The position numbers were made by a program, and so were the translations under genes. Positions 11,062-24,573 of a DNA stretch of 64,000 nucleotides are shown piece by piece. Under the pieces are notes generated by a model. The model searched no databases. It worked only from the letters and a program-made list of their open reading frames with translations, and was not told the DNA's origin. The stretch covers positions 2,562,001 through 2,626,000 of the forward strand of contig JAWNZC010000179.1 in assembly GCA_035771165.1 (NCBI GenBank), given 5' to 3'. Source of the stretch: Paragorgia papillata (Eukaryota; Cnidaria; Anthozoa; Scleralcyonacea; Coralliidae). Position 1 is the stretch's first letter; each line of letters starts with the position of its first letter.

Positions 11062-11711
11062 ATGTATGCTTGCGCGTATTGTCGATGAAGCTGTCAACAA
11101 TGCACAAGAATGCCTTAAAATGCCTCAAACGTTTGGTGTTCGCATATTGTAAAATCAAACTTTTTGCTTGGACCCTCCCTTTTCCAAAATCCTGGACCTA
11201 CCCATGCATTAGTGCATGTTACTTTTCTTCAAAGCTGTACATCTATAAGCAACTAAAAAAGGAAAATAAATACCAAACTGGTTTACTTGCTGCTCTAATT
11301 CGTTGCAACTTTATACCTGCCAATATTCGTGGATTTGTCAGACTTAATTGAACGGCTGGACTGTCCATTATGGCAGCATAAAGAGGACTGCAAGATAAAA
11401 ACAACGAATTCAATTTACCATGACATATAAAATAGATTTTGTGTGTAAAATAGGGCAGAATATGGCAGAGTATAGGGCAGCCTATAACGGAGTGTGGCAG
11501 GGTAGGGAGTAGAGTGTAGAGAGTAGAGAGTGAAAGTGAAAATGAAGAGTAGAGAGTGAAAGTGAAGAGTAGAGAATGAAGAGTAGAGGGTCAAATTTTG
11601 GGGTCAGGGGCACTTTAATTAAGCCTGGTCTCCATATAGTTGTAATTGTGGTAATTCAGTCGGCGACTATCGCCGATCAAGTCTTACAACAATTACAAGT
11701 TTCAATTTATA
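11062..11711. other. Non-coding stretch
   Basis: Purine-rich AGAGTAGAGAGTGAAAGTG repeats occupy 11505-11590. The rest shows no repeat family or exon that I recognise. Confidence 0.5.
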
Positions 11712-12480
11712 CTATGTCATAAATTGTTGTTAATGAGGTATGTTAAGAAAACTAATCCACTTATAATCGAACGACTTATGGGGATGGCACAGTGGTCGCT
11801 ATACAAATGTTGCGCGGGTCGAGCAAACGCGCGCAAAAAAACAAACAAACCAAAAAATCCATTTGGAATCAATGATAAATAATTATATACAGCTAAATCA
11901 ATTAAGGTTGTCCTGGCCAAAGCCAAAAGGCTAAAGCCAAAAGGTCAAAGCCAAGCGCGAAAAGTACGATGTGAATTACTATTTAAATAGCGAAGCACAC
12001 ATTTACTATATTTATAAGCCAAAATCATACAAATAAACCAAACTTGCCTATCTGGGGATTATTAACGAGCATTTTCGCGCTTGGCTTTGACCTTTTGGCT
12101 TTAGCCTTTTGGCTTTGGGCAGGACAACCTTAATTGATTTAGCTGTATAAGAATAATACTCTGGATGAAAGCCGCATATCAGATAAACAAATTTATGTTC
12201 GTTGCGTTTGCTTTGTTTGCGAGGTGACAGACACTACCATGAACCGTTCACAAGAGCTCAAGGTCCAGGTCGAACAATGAACATAACCTTTATCAAAAAA
12301 GATAAGCAACCAAAGGTCGAAATTGACCAACATTTAAGCATGTGAAAAACTCGTGCTAACGGCTCTAACCCAATGAAAACTAACAAATCTAGATATCTTT
12401 CACGTGCATGAATACAATGACCTACACTTTCTGTACCAAATAACCAGTACCGGAGCATAGATCTCTCATTCTCCGCTTGA
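11712..12480. repeat. Dispersed repeat, inverted copy of 52430-53010
   Basis: Matches the reverse complement of the 52-kb region closely (for example GAATGAGAGATCTATGCTCC and CCATTTGGAATCAATGATAA), except for the 256-bp element at 11890-12145, which the other copy lacks. Confidence 0.85.
11890..12145. mobile_element. TA-flanked (Tc1/mariner-type) miniature element
   Basis: Ends are CAGCTAAATCAATTAAGGTT and its exact complement. The flanking TATA and the matching empty site in the 52-kb copy define the insertion. Confidence 0.85.
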
Positions 12481-12842
12481 TTTTAACCGTGAGTTTCTTT
12501 GTTTGGCAACAAATTAATATCAACCCGTTAATTTAGTCGGGTTTTTGAAGTAAAAATACGTAAATTTTAGGTGAATTTTACCATTTAACATGCTAAATTG
12601 TGTATTTGTTAATGTATTTTTACACAATGTTGTGTTTTTTTATACATTGGTTTGAAGGTGTTGATGTTTTTCTGTATAAAAATCCGTCAATTTCAACTCT
12701 TTGCGGCAGTTTAAAAAAACGTGCCGCCATCTCGTTTTTCCTCTACTAGCAGGATATGAGCTGATAGCCTAGTAGTAGGGAACCAATCAGATTACGCAAA
12801 AGCTCATATCCGATAGCATGCTATATAATAATAATAGTTTAC

Positions 12843-12910
12843 CTTTCGGTATCTAAGCCAGGATCTTGATCCTCAACAACATCGTGTCTTTCTCCAAGTA
12901 AACACTCACA
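12843..12910 (-). CDS. UBAC1: UBAC1 exon 9: end of UBA2
   Basis: 68 bases, phase 0 to 2. It reads CECLLGERHDVVEDQDPGLD and then TE, aligning with vertebrate [20 protein letters not shown]. The Trp normally found in the UBA EWLL motif is Cys here (TGT). Donor GTAAAC leads into an intron whose end was not found. Confidence 0.87.
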
Positions 12911-15286
12911 CTAAGATAACAAACATACACGAGGCCAATTGGTATATATACAACAAAATCAATTAGACTTCATTATTACGTTTTTATCCCTGTCAGACGA
13001 CTGACTGACTGTCTGTCTGCCTGTTTGTTTGTTTACTTGCTTAATTGTCAACAACATATCTCAGTAAGTGTTTTCAAAAACCAATTTTAATGAAACTTTG
13101 TGAAAGAGTTGCCCACAAACCAAGAATTAACCCAATAAATCTTGGTTAAATTTGGTTGAGAATTGGATTAGAATTTAATAAAAATCTGACTATAAAGTTG
13201 CAATCATGTATTTAATGAAATCATTGAAATTTTGCACGTTAGAGGAATGGGGGAATACACCTGCCCAGTGATTTCAAATGGTTTTTTTTAACTAATTGTG
13301 AAGATATACTAGGTCATTATGCAATGTGACGTCACAAGTATTACTAACTACTTAATATGCGAGGTCTTTACGGTAAAATATTAAAGGGCATATGACTCGA
13401 AAATTAAGTTTGTCTTATTGAAAAGAACATTTAAAATGATAAAATAACATCTTTTGCGGTTTTTGGTTTCCTTGCTTCGTTTCTGAGATATTCCAGCTTG
13501 TTTGATATGCAAATGACACAACTTTTTATGTCACATGTGCATAATGAGTTATCAGAAAAGGTTACATATCTCTGCTATTATGAAAACATGGGCTTAAGTC
13601 AAAGGAAGCATGTGCGTGTTTCTACCTACAACACCAAACATGTAGAATTCCAAGTGATTTCGTTTCACAATAGCAAAGATATGTAACCTTCTCTCGGTAA
13701 CTCATAATACTCATTATGCACGTGTGACGTAAAAAGTTGTGCATTTGCATATCAAACAAACTGGAATATCTCAAAAACGAAGCAAGGAAACCAAAAACTG
13801 CAAAAGATGTTATTTTATCATTTTAAATGTTCTTTTCAATAAGACAAACTTAATTTTCAAGTCATATGCCCTTTAAACCGATGTCTTGCTGTATTGACCG
13901 AGCGATAGCGAGGTTAATACGTTCAAGACCGAGGTTTAATATTTCACCGTAAGGACCGAACGGTCGAGGTTATTAAGTAGTTTATTATAAGGCACTTTTT
14001 ATTTCAAAATCAATCTTGTATTTCTTGGTCTTCGCTTCCTTTAACTTCGTCAAAACACCGGACTAGCGTTATTTTCTGCTGTTTCTTTCTCGTCTGGATA
14101 CTAGAATTTACTTTTATATATAATGTTCATCGTCGTTTATTTAATTTATTTTCGCCGTTTTTCGTCAATAAAAGTTTTTTAATAGGACTTTTTGTTTGTT
14201 TCCAATCGTAGGGCATTACAATTTTCATAATGCCCGCTAGCCTCCTTCGCAGACGTTCTTATGGCTCACTCACACTCCCCAACTAACATCTGCTTGCACT
14301 GTGTAACAGGACCTAACCAATCACAGCGTGTGATTTTACCGGAAGTAATTAGCCTCCTTCGCAGACGTTCTCATGGCTCACTCACACTCCCCAACTAACG
14401 TCTGCTTGCACTGTGTAACAGGGCCTAACCAATCACATCGTGTGATTTCACCGGAAGTAATTAGCCTCCTTCGCAGACGTTAGCGCGCGGTCCGTGCCCC
14501 CGAAAAGTGCGGGATCGACCTTTGACCTTCTGTTGCCAAACCTCAAATGAGTGAAGATTTGCAATCAACCGTTAGGCGTGATCGTTTTTCCGCGTTTGTT
14601 TACGTTTGAAACGTTCACGTTCCGCGTTTGTTTATGCATGCTAACTTCGCTCAAAATAATTTTAATACTCTGAAATAAGCAAAATACACTTACCTTGGTT
14701 GTTGTTTGTAGTAATGTTTGCGACATAAATAATATTGGTTGGAAGTACGTTTTGTGGTCGACTCGAACTGACCTGTTTAAAATATTATAAGGTGAAGGCT
14801 GGACACCCCGTCAAAAATTTTCAAACATGTTTATTTGAACGACGTTTTCTCACCCAAATCACAATCGGCAGTAAACTTTTCGACACCAGAACAAACATCG
14901 ACAGTTGCTCTATCCTCACCGTGATCGGCTGCCGATAAACTCCATCCTTTCCCATAAAAATCGAATGATTTCGGCTTCGTCGTTTGTAAATGTACGTGTA
15001 AAATACACTCGAAAACATGCTCTCACGTGTCAAACGGTTGTCCATTCACGGTTCAAATCAGTTGGTTTGCAGCTTTCAAATAACGAACAAGTTCCGCCCA
15101 ACGTGAACGTTTCAAAGGTAAACAAACGCGGAAAAACGATCACGCCTAACGGTTGATTGCAAATCTTCACTCATTTGAGGTTTGACAACGGAACGTCAAA
15201 GGTCGATCCCTCACTTTTCAGGGGATTCATTGTGATTGGTTAATTGAAGGGAAAGGAATGTTGTGCCAATGTGAGCAGACGCTAGT

Positions 15287-15317
<31 letters not shown>

Positions 15318-17222
15318 GGACCGCGCGCTAACGTCTTCGAAGGAGGCTAGAAGTAATCCGTGCCATATAATAAAATTTTAGATCAAGCAAATTTCAATAT
15401 CTTAAAAGAAAACAAACATGAAAAAATTGTAAACGCAAAACTTCTCGCATTTTAAGACTACTTTTAGATACAAGTGTTTATTTCGAACCGAATTTTTCGT
15501 TAAATAATCATTAAATCTACAGCCGCCTCGATACTGTCAAGTGCACCGTGTAATAAGGCCTATAAACAAAAACCACTTACTGCTGCTCTTTGATCATTTC
15601 CCGTTGCTCTTAAAGCTTTGATTACATCTTCCTCGGAGAATCCCATATCTTTCAAGTTCTCAACACCCTGAATGTACGAGATAGATCATTGAAGGGGATT
15701 GGCATTAAAAATTAAGTTTGTCTAATTTGAAAGAACTCATAAAATTGTAATAGAAGATCCTTTACAACTTTTTCGTATCTTTCTGCGTTTTCAAGATATT
15801 TCAATTTGTTTGATATGTAAATGAAATGGTCTCTGACGTCAGGAGTGGGGTAAAATATTTTCATACAGAGCTAAATCACTTACATATCTAACATGAAATG
15901 TTCAGCGTCGCAAGGAGTTTTTATGTGCACAGTTTCAAATGAATTCGCTGAACAAACTTAGTGATATAACTTGTTTTGCTACATGTGAAAATATTTTACC
16001 CCACACCTGACGTCAGAGACCATCTCATTTACATATCAAACAAATTGAAATATCTTGAAAACGAAGAGATACGAAAAAGTTGTAAAGGATGTTCTATTAC
16101 AATTTTACGAGTTCTTTCAAATTAGACAAACTTAATTTTTAGTGCTATTGCCCTTTAACAATGAGATATAGATTATACAAACAATGAATGTTTATTAATG
16201 GTAAGAATATTTTCACGAGGTGAAACATGGAATGTTCCACTCAACCAGGCGACACTGCACGAATAAAAACACCATTATTTGGTGTAATACCATGATCGCC
16301 TCGGATTCTTTTGTTCTCCGAGGGAATGTAAACCTCGTATTTCCCTCATCGCTCATGCAAGAGGGAAATTTATCCTTTGTCTTCTAACTTTCCCGTGCAT
16401 TTTGATGAGGGAAAATTAGAAGACAAAGAAATCTTTCTAACTTTCCCGTGCATGTTGATGAGGGAAAATTAGAAGACAAAGAAATCCTTTGTCTTCTTCT
16501 AAATTTCCCGCTTGCATATATTTTCCCACATCAACATGCATGGGAAAATTAGATGCAACTTCTCTAATCAACCGTGTAAATTTCCTGTCGGTAAGATTCT
16601 CAAAGTTTTGCTCGGCGATCATAATATTACAAACTAATAACATGACTTTTCGGGAAATTAGCGATTAAATTTCCGCTTTGCCTCGGGAAGATTTCTAAAA
16701 GTTCTCGGGCCTGCGGCCCTCGGACTTTCACAAATCTTCCCTCGGCGGCGGGGAAATTTAATCGCTAATTTCCCTCAAGTCATGTTATTATTTATAATAA
16801 TATCATGTTTGCGGGAATTTCTTTTGTTCTCACAGGTCATTAACAACTAATATACCTCATTATATTCATTTTTACTAATCCTACCTCCGTTGACGTCAAA
16901 CCAGGTCTGATTAGAACTAATCATACCCAGTTTGACGTCAACGGAGGTGACAACAAAAGAAATTCCCGCAAACACGATATTACAAAGGAATCAACACCGG
17001 TCACCAGCCATCGCAATGCTTTGTTTTAATTAAACAGTCGGATTCCCCTTGTCCGTTCCAGTTCTAAATCGGTTGTTAATTGCATGCCGAATTGACCTGG
17101 CGATCACAGCTGAGTCCATCGACGTGAAGCCCCTTCCCGATCCGGCCCAGGCCCCGAAGAGTCCTGACCCGTCCAGGACGGGTCCGCGCGCCTCCAGTCC
17201 CAGCCCGACATGCCCAACCCTT

Positions 17223-17253
<31 letters not shown>

Positions 17254-20200
17254 CATTACTTACCTACATTGTTCTGTCGACTAGAGGCTGCTCACCTTGG
17301 AGACCTGCTGCGGTTATGAGTACGACCAGACAAGAAAATGAACAACTCCCCCGGATTTTCAAGGGCCGTCGAAGGCGCACCGGACCCCACAAGATCTGTG
17401 GAGCTTTACCGAACGTGAAACCCTATCTCCGGCTAAACCGATTCCAGGGTGACAGTCCGTCAAACCAGGTGTGATTAGAACTAATGGTGCATTAGCTATG
17501 AAACGTCCCGCTTGATTTGGGTCATTTAGTAAAATTCCCTCAGGCCCTAATACACTTCTTTTTATGCTATGGATCGTTTTCACTCACGTGATGTGGTGAA
17601 ACAATACGAAATGTTTGAATAAGAATAGAGTTAAATTCCCATTTGATAACGATTGTGCACCAATATGGCCGCCACTTCATTGTTTCGGTACACCAATATG
17701 GACGCCGTGACGTCAGATGAAATATAATAATTACATGGTCACCTCGAAATCCTTTGTTTCAAGAAGGGACGATTAATGTCATATTTCCCTCAATATATTT
17801 CCCTCAATAGAACTAAATTCCATCATCCAGTATTCATGGGGGACAATTAGACTAAACGTCCCTCATTACTATTAATGAGGAAATCGTCCTTCATAATAAT
17901 CATCGCAGCGATGCTAGCAGATTGGCAAACTGCTAAAGAAAGAGTGATGTGAACACTGTTAAAGGGCATACGACTCGAAAATTAAGTTTGTCTTATTGAA
18001 AAGAACATTTAAAATGATAAAATAACATCTTTTGCAGTTTTTGGTTTCCTTGCTTCGTTTTTGAGATATTCCAGTTTGTTTGATATGCAAATGACACAAC
18101 CTTTTACGTCACACGTGCATAATGAGTATTATGAGTTACCGAGAGAAGGTTACATATCTTTGCTATTGTGAAACGAAATCACTTGGAATTCTACATGTTT
18201 GGTGTTGTAGGTAGAAACAAGCACATGCTTCCTTTGACTTAAGCCCATGTTTTCATAATAGCAGAGATATGTAACCTTTTCTGATAACTCATTATGCACA
18301 TGTGACGAAGTTGTGTCATTTGCATATCAAACAAGCTGGAATATCTCAAAAACGAAGCAAGGAAACCAAAAACTGCAAACGATGTTATTTATAAGACAAA
18401 CTTAATTTTCGAGTCATATGCCCTTTAACAGAAGAGAGTCTCCCTCCTACTCACTGTGGTCTGAACAACTGTCATGATTGTTGCGATGCTGAATTCATTA
18501 ATCTTGTTTTAGCCTCCAAAAGTTATGAGATAATAATTTGACTTTGCGCATGTGTCCAGTTCTTTTGTTTATTTCCTCGGTGACCATGTAATTACCAATT
18601 GACTGGCGGCTAGGACTAGAACCATGCAGCGACCTTTGATTTACGAGTCCGACGCTCTACCAGTGAGCTCTATATATAACTGCAGTGATATCTTTGTGGC
18701 GGACAAGGTGCGGGCATGTAGGCCTGAAGTACGTATAGTTCCAGTCCTCTACGCAGTCTATATCTGGTTGGAAGACCGCGTAGGAGACTGGAACTATACG
18801 TCAGCGTTTCCGGTTTTTGTGAAAGGGTCTGGAGAATGAAATTGATGACCCAAAGAATCATGGCCGAAGGCCCTGCATGGTCCGGAGGACCATCCTGGTA
18901 GGGGTTCCTGGGGCATGCCCCCGGGAAATTGTGAATCCCTCAAATGCCATTTCCAGAGGTAAAAAATGCCATACAACTGAGTCGGATATGATGCATTTTT
19001 TCTCAGAATAAATCACTACACTTCAAGGTTAACTGATTAACAAACACGTTTCTCAACATTTATTTTCGTACTACCCCTTAAGGTTGACATAAAAAGTGTA
19101 AAATGAAGTATGTATACTTGTATAATCAAACTGCTCAGAGAAATGGTAAAAACAGACAAAATATAGGTAAAGTAATGGTAGGTCCCAGACTCCAGCGCGG
19201 TAGAATTCAACATGGCGGGAAGAGCAAGTTTACTTCGAACATTTTTACACACAACGGGATTCAAAACACGCGTTGGGGTATTTTAAATCATTCATGGATT
19301 ATTTATTTATCCAGCGACGGCGAAATACGATGGAGACACGGCGAATTTGCTACAAAATCCGTTCAACCACCGGCGAAATTCGCAATTCGCCGGCCTAAAT
19401 CTGAAGGACTGTACGTACTTCAGGCCTTCATGTCCGCCATGTTTGGCTTCAATCTTTGCCCGGTCAATGACCAACAGATATCACTCCAGTTATATATAGA
19501 GCTCACTGCGCTCTACCAACTGGGCAACGTGGTCAAGTTGGAAACAGGTCGTAGAATGACGGTACTTATATTGATATTTCGAAACTAAAATCTGGTTTCT
19601 TCAATATCGAGAGATGAACTCGTCATCTTATGTTGTTGGAATAACTATCGTGCGACAGCAAACTCAGGTCGAGAATAATACTATATGTGCTACTGGATAG
19701 AGGTGAGCCGATCATCGGCATCAACGGCTACAGTTTTCCTCACAATTGTCTTTCACCATCGGATCGGCTGTCTCGTCCTCGTATTTCTGCTCTCTCGTCC
19801 TCGTTTATCATAGCCTGTGTACAGCCGCAACCCTCCCGTCAAAATCGGGGAGCGAGCGTCTGTGGTACGGCGTATCGTATACTTCAATTCTTTACCTTGT
19901 TTGGCATTTTTGCGCTTGTTGAGTTGTTGATACAAAAATATTTTAAATAAAGGAAACACCGCTGACTACTTGACTGTTTTCTGTTTGTTTTGTTGCGCTC
20001 AAAATACGAGAATTGGCTTGATGACTTCCTCTCATTGCGAAACTTGACATGAATAAAACGACAAAACGGGAGCACTGAGCATCAGGTTAGCAAACATCGG
20101 TTTTGCCGATTAATCGGCCGATGGTGGGGAAATATCGGCTCTTAACAATCGGTATCGGCAATCGACTTTTTTTTAACATCGGCTCACCTCTACTACTGGA

Positions 20201-23200
20201 ATCAAGTCTACGACACTGCTCTCAATAAAACTGGACGGGGCATGAGGCCGGATTTAGCGTGCCAGTTGTATGATGACATGACCACTACCTAAGATGGCTG
20301 CCACTGAAATTCATAAGATTTCATAGATTGAAAACAGACAAAAAGAGTTATTTTAAGAAAACTTAAATGAATGTAAGGACATAAGAAGTACTTATTAAGG
20401 TTTAAGACGCTAATTTCTTGCATTTGTTTCTGTTACTGAGCTGTAAAACCTTTAAATTTCGTTGTTTTTCTTCAGTGCCGACAACGAAGAAACTTCACGA
20501 TAATATAAACTGAAAAACAGACTATAAAATCTGCGAAGAATTCAATTCCAAGTCTTAAATTGTACCTTTTATAGTAATCTTAATGCCTTAACAATATCTC
20601 GTGTTGTGTACTTGCCATCTTTTGACTGTATTTGTTGTTAAACAGTGAAAACTAAACGAACCGGCATCTGTTATTTGCTTTACGGCTTTTCCGACTCCCC
20701 CGGCACAGAGTACTTAATGTTCCTTCCCCCGGATAATCTGACCGTGGTGACGTCAAGATTGCTTACGCCAACACCGCTGCCAAACGTTTTGCGCATGCGC
20801 GACGTTCCTGCTCGGCCTCAGAAAAAGAGCGGGAAAACACTGAAATATTTGGACTGGTCCGAGAGTCCGACACAAAAGTTAAAATTATAAGCATACTACC
20901 AAAAAGATAAGGTAGGTAATTTGTGCATGGCTTCCTTGTCAATATTGTAACATATTCTGAATTTACCCCATCGTAATTTTCTTTACCCTTTTTTTAAAAC
21001 ACAAATGAATAGTCGAGTCTTACTTAGTCTTCACTGTCTGGTTGTTGTCGCCACGGATAGTTCCCACTTCTCTTGCAATGTTTACTCAGCGGATTCACGC
21101 ATGCGCAAACGTTTGGCAGCAGTGTTGCTTACGTCAGTCAACTTTAGGATTGGGAACAATGTCAAAGGCCGCAATGCGTCATATGTTCCACTACGTAAGA
21201 TGGCGGCGACTGCCACGAAATGTTTGACTGCTGGCCATAGGGAATGGCCGATCCAATTTATATAGAGATCAGTGGCTCTAACGGCATGGAAAATTCCACG
21301 AGGGCACTGGATTCTATTTAGCCTCTGTTGAACAACTCACTGTCGGCATTTTTTTTGTTGTGATGTTATATTACACTAGACGTGTTTCGGTTTAAAGTGG
21401 CCATTACCTTGCGGTTTGGAATGAATTCTCTCCTCCTTTGTGGTTTCACAGGTTCTCTCTGTTTAATCTGCAAGGGTTCGTCAATGTCGGCGTCTGATTC
21501 ATGTTGCTAAAAGCCATTCCATGGCTCCCTGAACACCAGCCTTCCTATATGGTTAAATATTCGCGTGAGTATCTTAGAAGAATTTACATGTAAATATTAT
21601 TAGGTAAATCCTGATAACACACGAACAAAGAGTGCCTTAAATATCTTAATATTAAATTTGAGTACACTGCATTACGTTACATTACATTACGTTACATTAC
21701 ATTACGTTACATTACGTTTTAGTATAATTTCATAGTGGAAAAGAGGATTTCCAGCTTTCTGATTGGTCCGCTCAGCGGTGAATCTGAAGTAATAGTCACC
21801 GCCAAGCGCGGTGACTATTGATTGCATCACAAGAAATTGTTCTTCAAAAGTAGATTTGGAAAAGAGACTGGTACTTATTCAACACTGCATTGACTTTACT
21901 CGTTTCAGTCTCCCTCTCGGAGTTGTCATTTTGAAGTATGAGATTTTAGAATTTGTTGATTCATTGAACTGTTGATTATTTTTTTTTTCAAAATGGGGTC
22001 TGTAATTTTTGAGACAAACAAAAGAGCATAATACTGAAAACATTTATCACTGAGATGTTGTACATATCAAATATCGTAAAAACAAAACTTTATAAAGGTA
22101 AGGAAGTATATTTTCTATTATATTTTTTGTATGTTTTGGCTAGGTTTTGGTCGTAGCGATGTTTTTGAAAACTTCCAGAATAAAAGTCTTTATAGCGTAT
22201 ATTTGAATGTATGTACAAGTTCAATTCCAAAGTAGGATGTTGTTTCCTCTTTTTTTAAAATTATTTACTGACAAAGTTATACTGGCTTGCTAACATCGTC
22301 TGTGAATAAACAGGATCACCACTGTTAAAATGAAAGCAGTTGTTTAAAAGTTTTTGTTTCAACGTGATTGTTTTTTTATCAACCTCTGAAATTATACTAA
22401 AACAATTAGTCACCTCAGTCTCGGTGACTATCGGTGTATTTACCGATAGTCACCTCGACTTCGGTGACTAATTGTTAAATATTACATTACGTTACATAAC
22501 GTTACATTACATTACGTTACATTACGTTACATTACGTTACATTAAGTTACATTACATTACTTTACATTACGTTACATTACATTACGTCAGGTTACATTAC
22601 ATTACGTTAAATTACGTTCTATTACATTACGTTACATTACGTTACATTACATTACGTCACGTTACATTACGTTACATTACGTTCTATTACATTACGTTAA
22701 AATACGTTGCATTACATTACGTTAAGGTGGCTCGATAGTTCCTTGCACAGCACTAGTGTTATCTTGAGTATTGAAAAGTATTAGACACAGTCCACTGTTT
22801 TCAGGAGGGGAGAAATCTTTGTTCTACTTGCATTAGATTTGCACATTACGTTACATTATGTTAAATTACGTTACATTGCATTGCACAGTACGTTACGTTA
22901 CGCTACGTTACGCTACGTTACCTTACATTAAGCAATGTTACACTACATTACATTAACCTTACGTTACCTTACATAACGTTATGTTACATTGCGTTTTTTG
23001 TTACGGTACAGTACAGTGATTTGTTTCTAACTTCGACTTTACACGCAAGTTGAACGCCGAAATAACGACGCATTTTCTATCCGATGCAACGCCCTCACTA
23101 TGCTCTTACCTATTTAAGTAAAGTGCCTTAGTAGCACTAGCGGCTGTGTATCCCATGTCGATAAGTTGTTTAAGTTCATCCTAAAAGACAAACGTTCAGA

Positions 23201-24542
23201 GAAAAAAACAATCAGACGCTTTTACGGGTGTTTCGCAAACTTTTCTCACATTCCATTAATTTTGAAGTTGTTTTTAAGTGCCGGCAATTGCTGCCATCAC
23301 TTATTTATACTTTGAGCCCTTTAAGTAATATCCCCGCTGCCCGCCTGCCTTGTTTCCACCAATCAGAATATCTAAAACATCCAATGTTATCTCGACTAAT
23401 CAGATGTGGTGATAGCTCAGCCTGTGCCCCCCCCCCCCCTGGGGGACGAGGTTGGGAAAGGGTCAACAATACATCGACAAGCGAGTTTGCTGCCATTGCT
23501 GACAAAAAATTGGGACAGAAAATTGCTAGCCAATGAGAGACAGAAAACCTCTATAGGCAATGAGAACGTTCATACGATATTTTAGTATAAGTATAGTATT
23601 TGGGTATCCGTAGTCACAGAACCCCAGAAGAATATGTAATGAATATGTATTATTTGTGTCTTTACTTCCCGGTCAATATCTGCAAACTCGCACGTTTTGG
23701 CCAAAGTTCTAAGACGAGTGTAAAATCTGTCTATTGTTTCACCACTCATTTGCTTTGCTTGACGAAACACATGAACTTCATATTCAATGTTTTTTCTTGG
23801 CGAAAAGTAACTGGTAAGCGCTTCGACGGCCTTATCGTAGTCATCCGCTTCTCCTTTAACGCCGTCCGTAAAGGTATCGAAGATATCGGTTACTTCGGGT
23901 CCAGCGTAGTGAAATAACAAAGCTCTTTTCCTCTTCTTGTCAGTGACATCTATCGCAACCAAAAGGTTATCGAGCCGATCGATCCACTTCTTCCATCGCA
24001 CACCTATCGATGTAGGATCTTCGTGAACGTTAAACTGTTCAAAGTATGGGAGTGTTCTCTCTGCCATGCTGCCTTATTCTCGATATCCCATCATCGTCGC
24101 CAAATGTAAGATCTTTAATAATCATTCAATATTATTTACATCCTTTTATAACATCAAACAGCATAACTAATGAGTGCAATTTGTATATGTAAAATAGTGC
24201 TTCTGACATTCAATACACTTGGGAGACAACTACACTACAATGGGTTATGTCGTCTCTGTGCCCTGCCAGTCCATGAAATCATAGTGTTTTCTAAATCTGG
24301 TAAACGAAGTCAAAAAGTATTTTGGCTGCGAAAGGAAAGTACACCACGAGTAAAAAATGCACCATTATATGGCGCATTTTTGGCAGCCTGTGCCAGGGCC
24401 ATTTGTACCCGTCATTTTGTTTTTGGCCGCCATCTTGGCCAAGCCCCCACAAATGGCCCTGGGGACGAGGTTGACCCTTTCCCAACCCGGAGATTCTCCC
24501 TGCCGACGAGTAAAATCGTCCGGCATTAAACAGAGTAAAATA

Positions 24543-24573
<31 letters not shown>

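Noticed and set aside
12258..12458. 66-codon ORF shared with 52351-52665
   Set aside because: Part of a dispersed repeat; similarity is explained by copy origin and no domain is recognised.
17049..17474. 141-codon ORF
   Set aside because: Chance ORF on the antisense strand of the 28S rDNA fragment.
22472..22738. TLHYITLHYVTL ORF
   Set aside because: GTTACATTAC minisatellite with a 10-base period.
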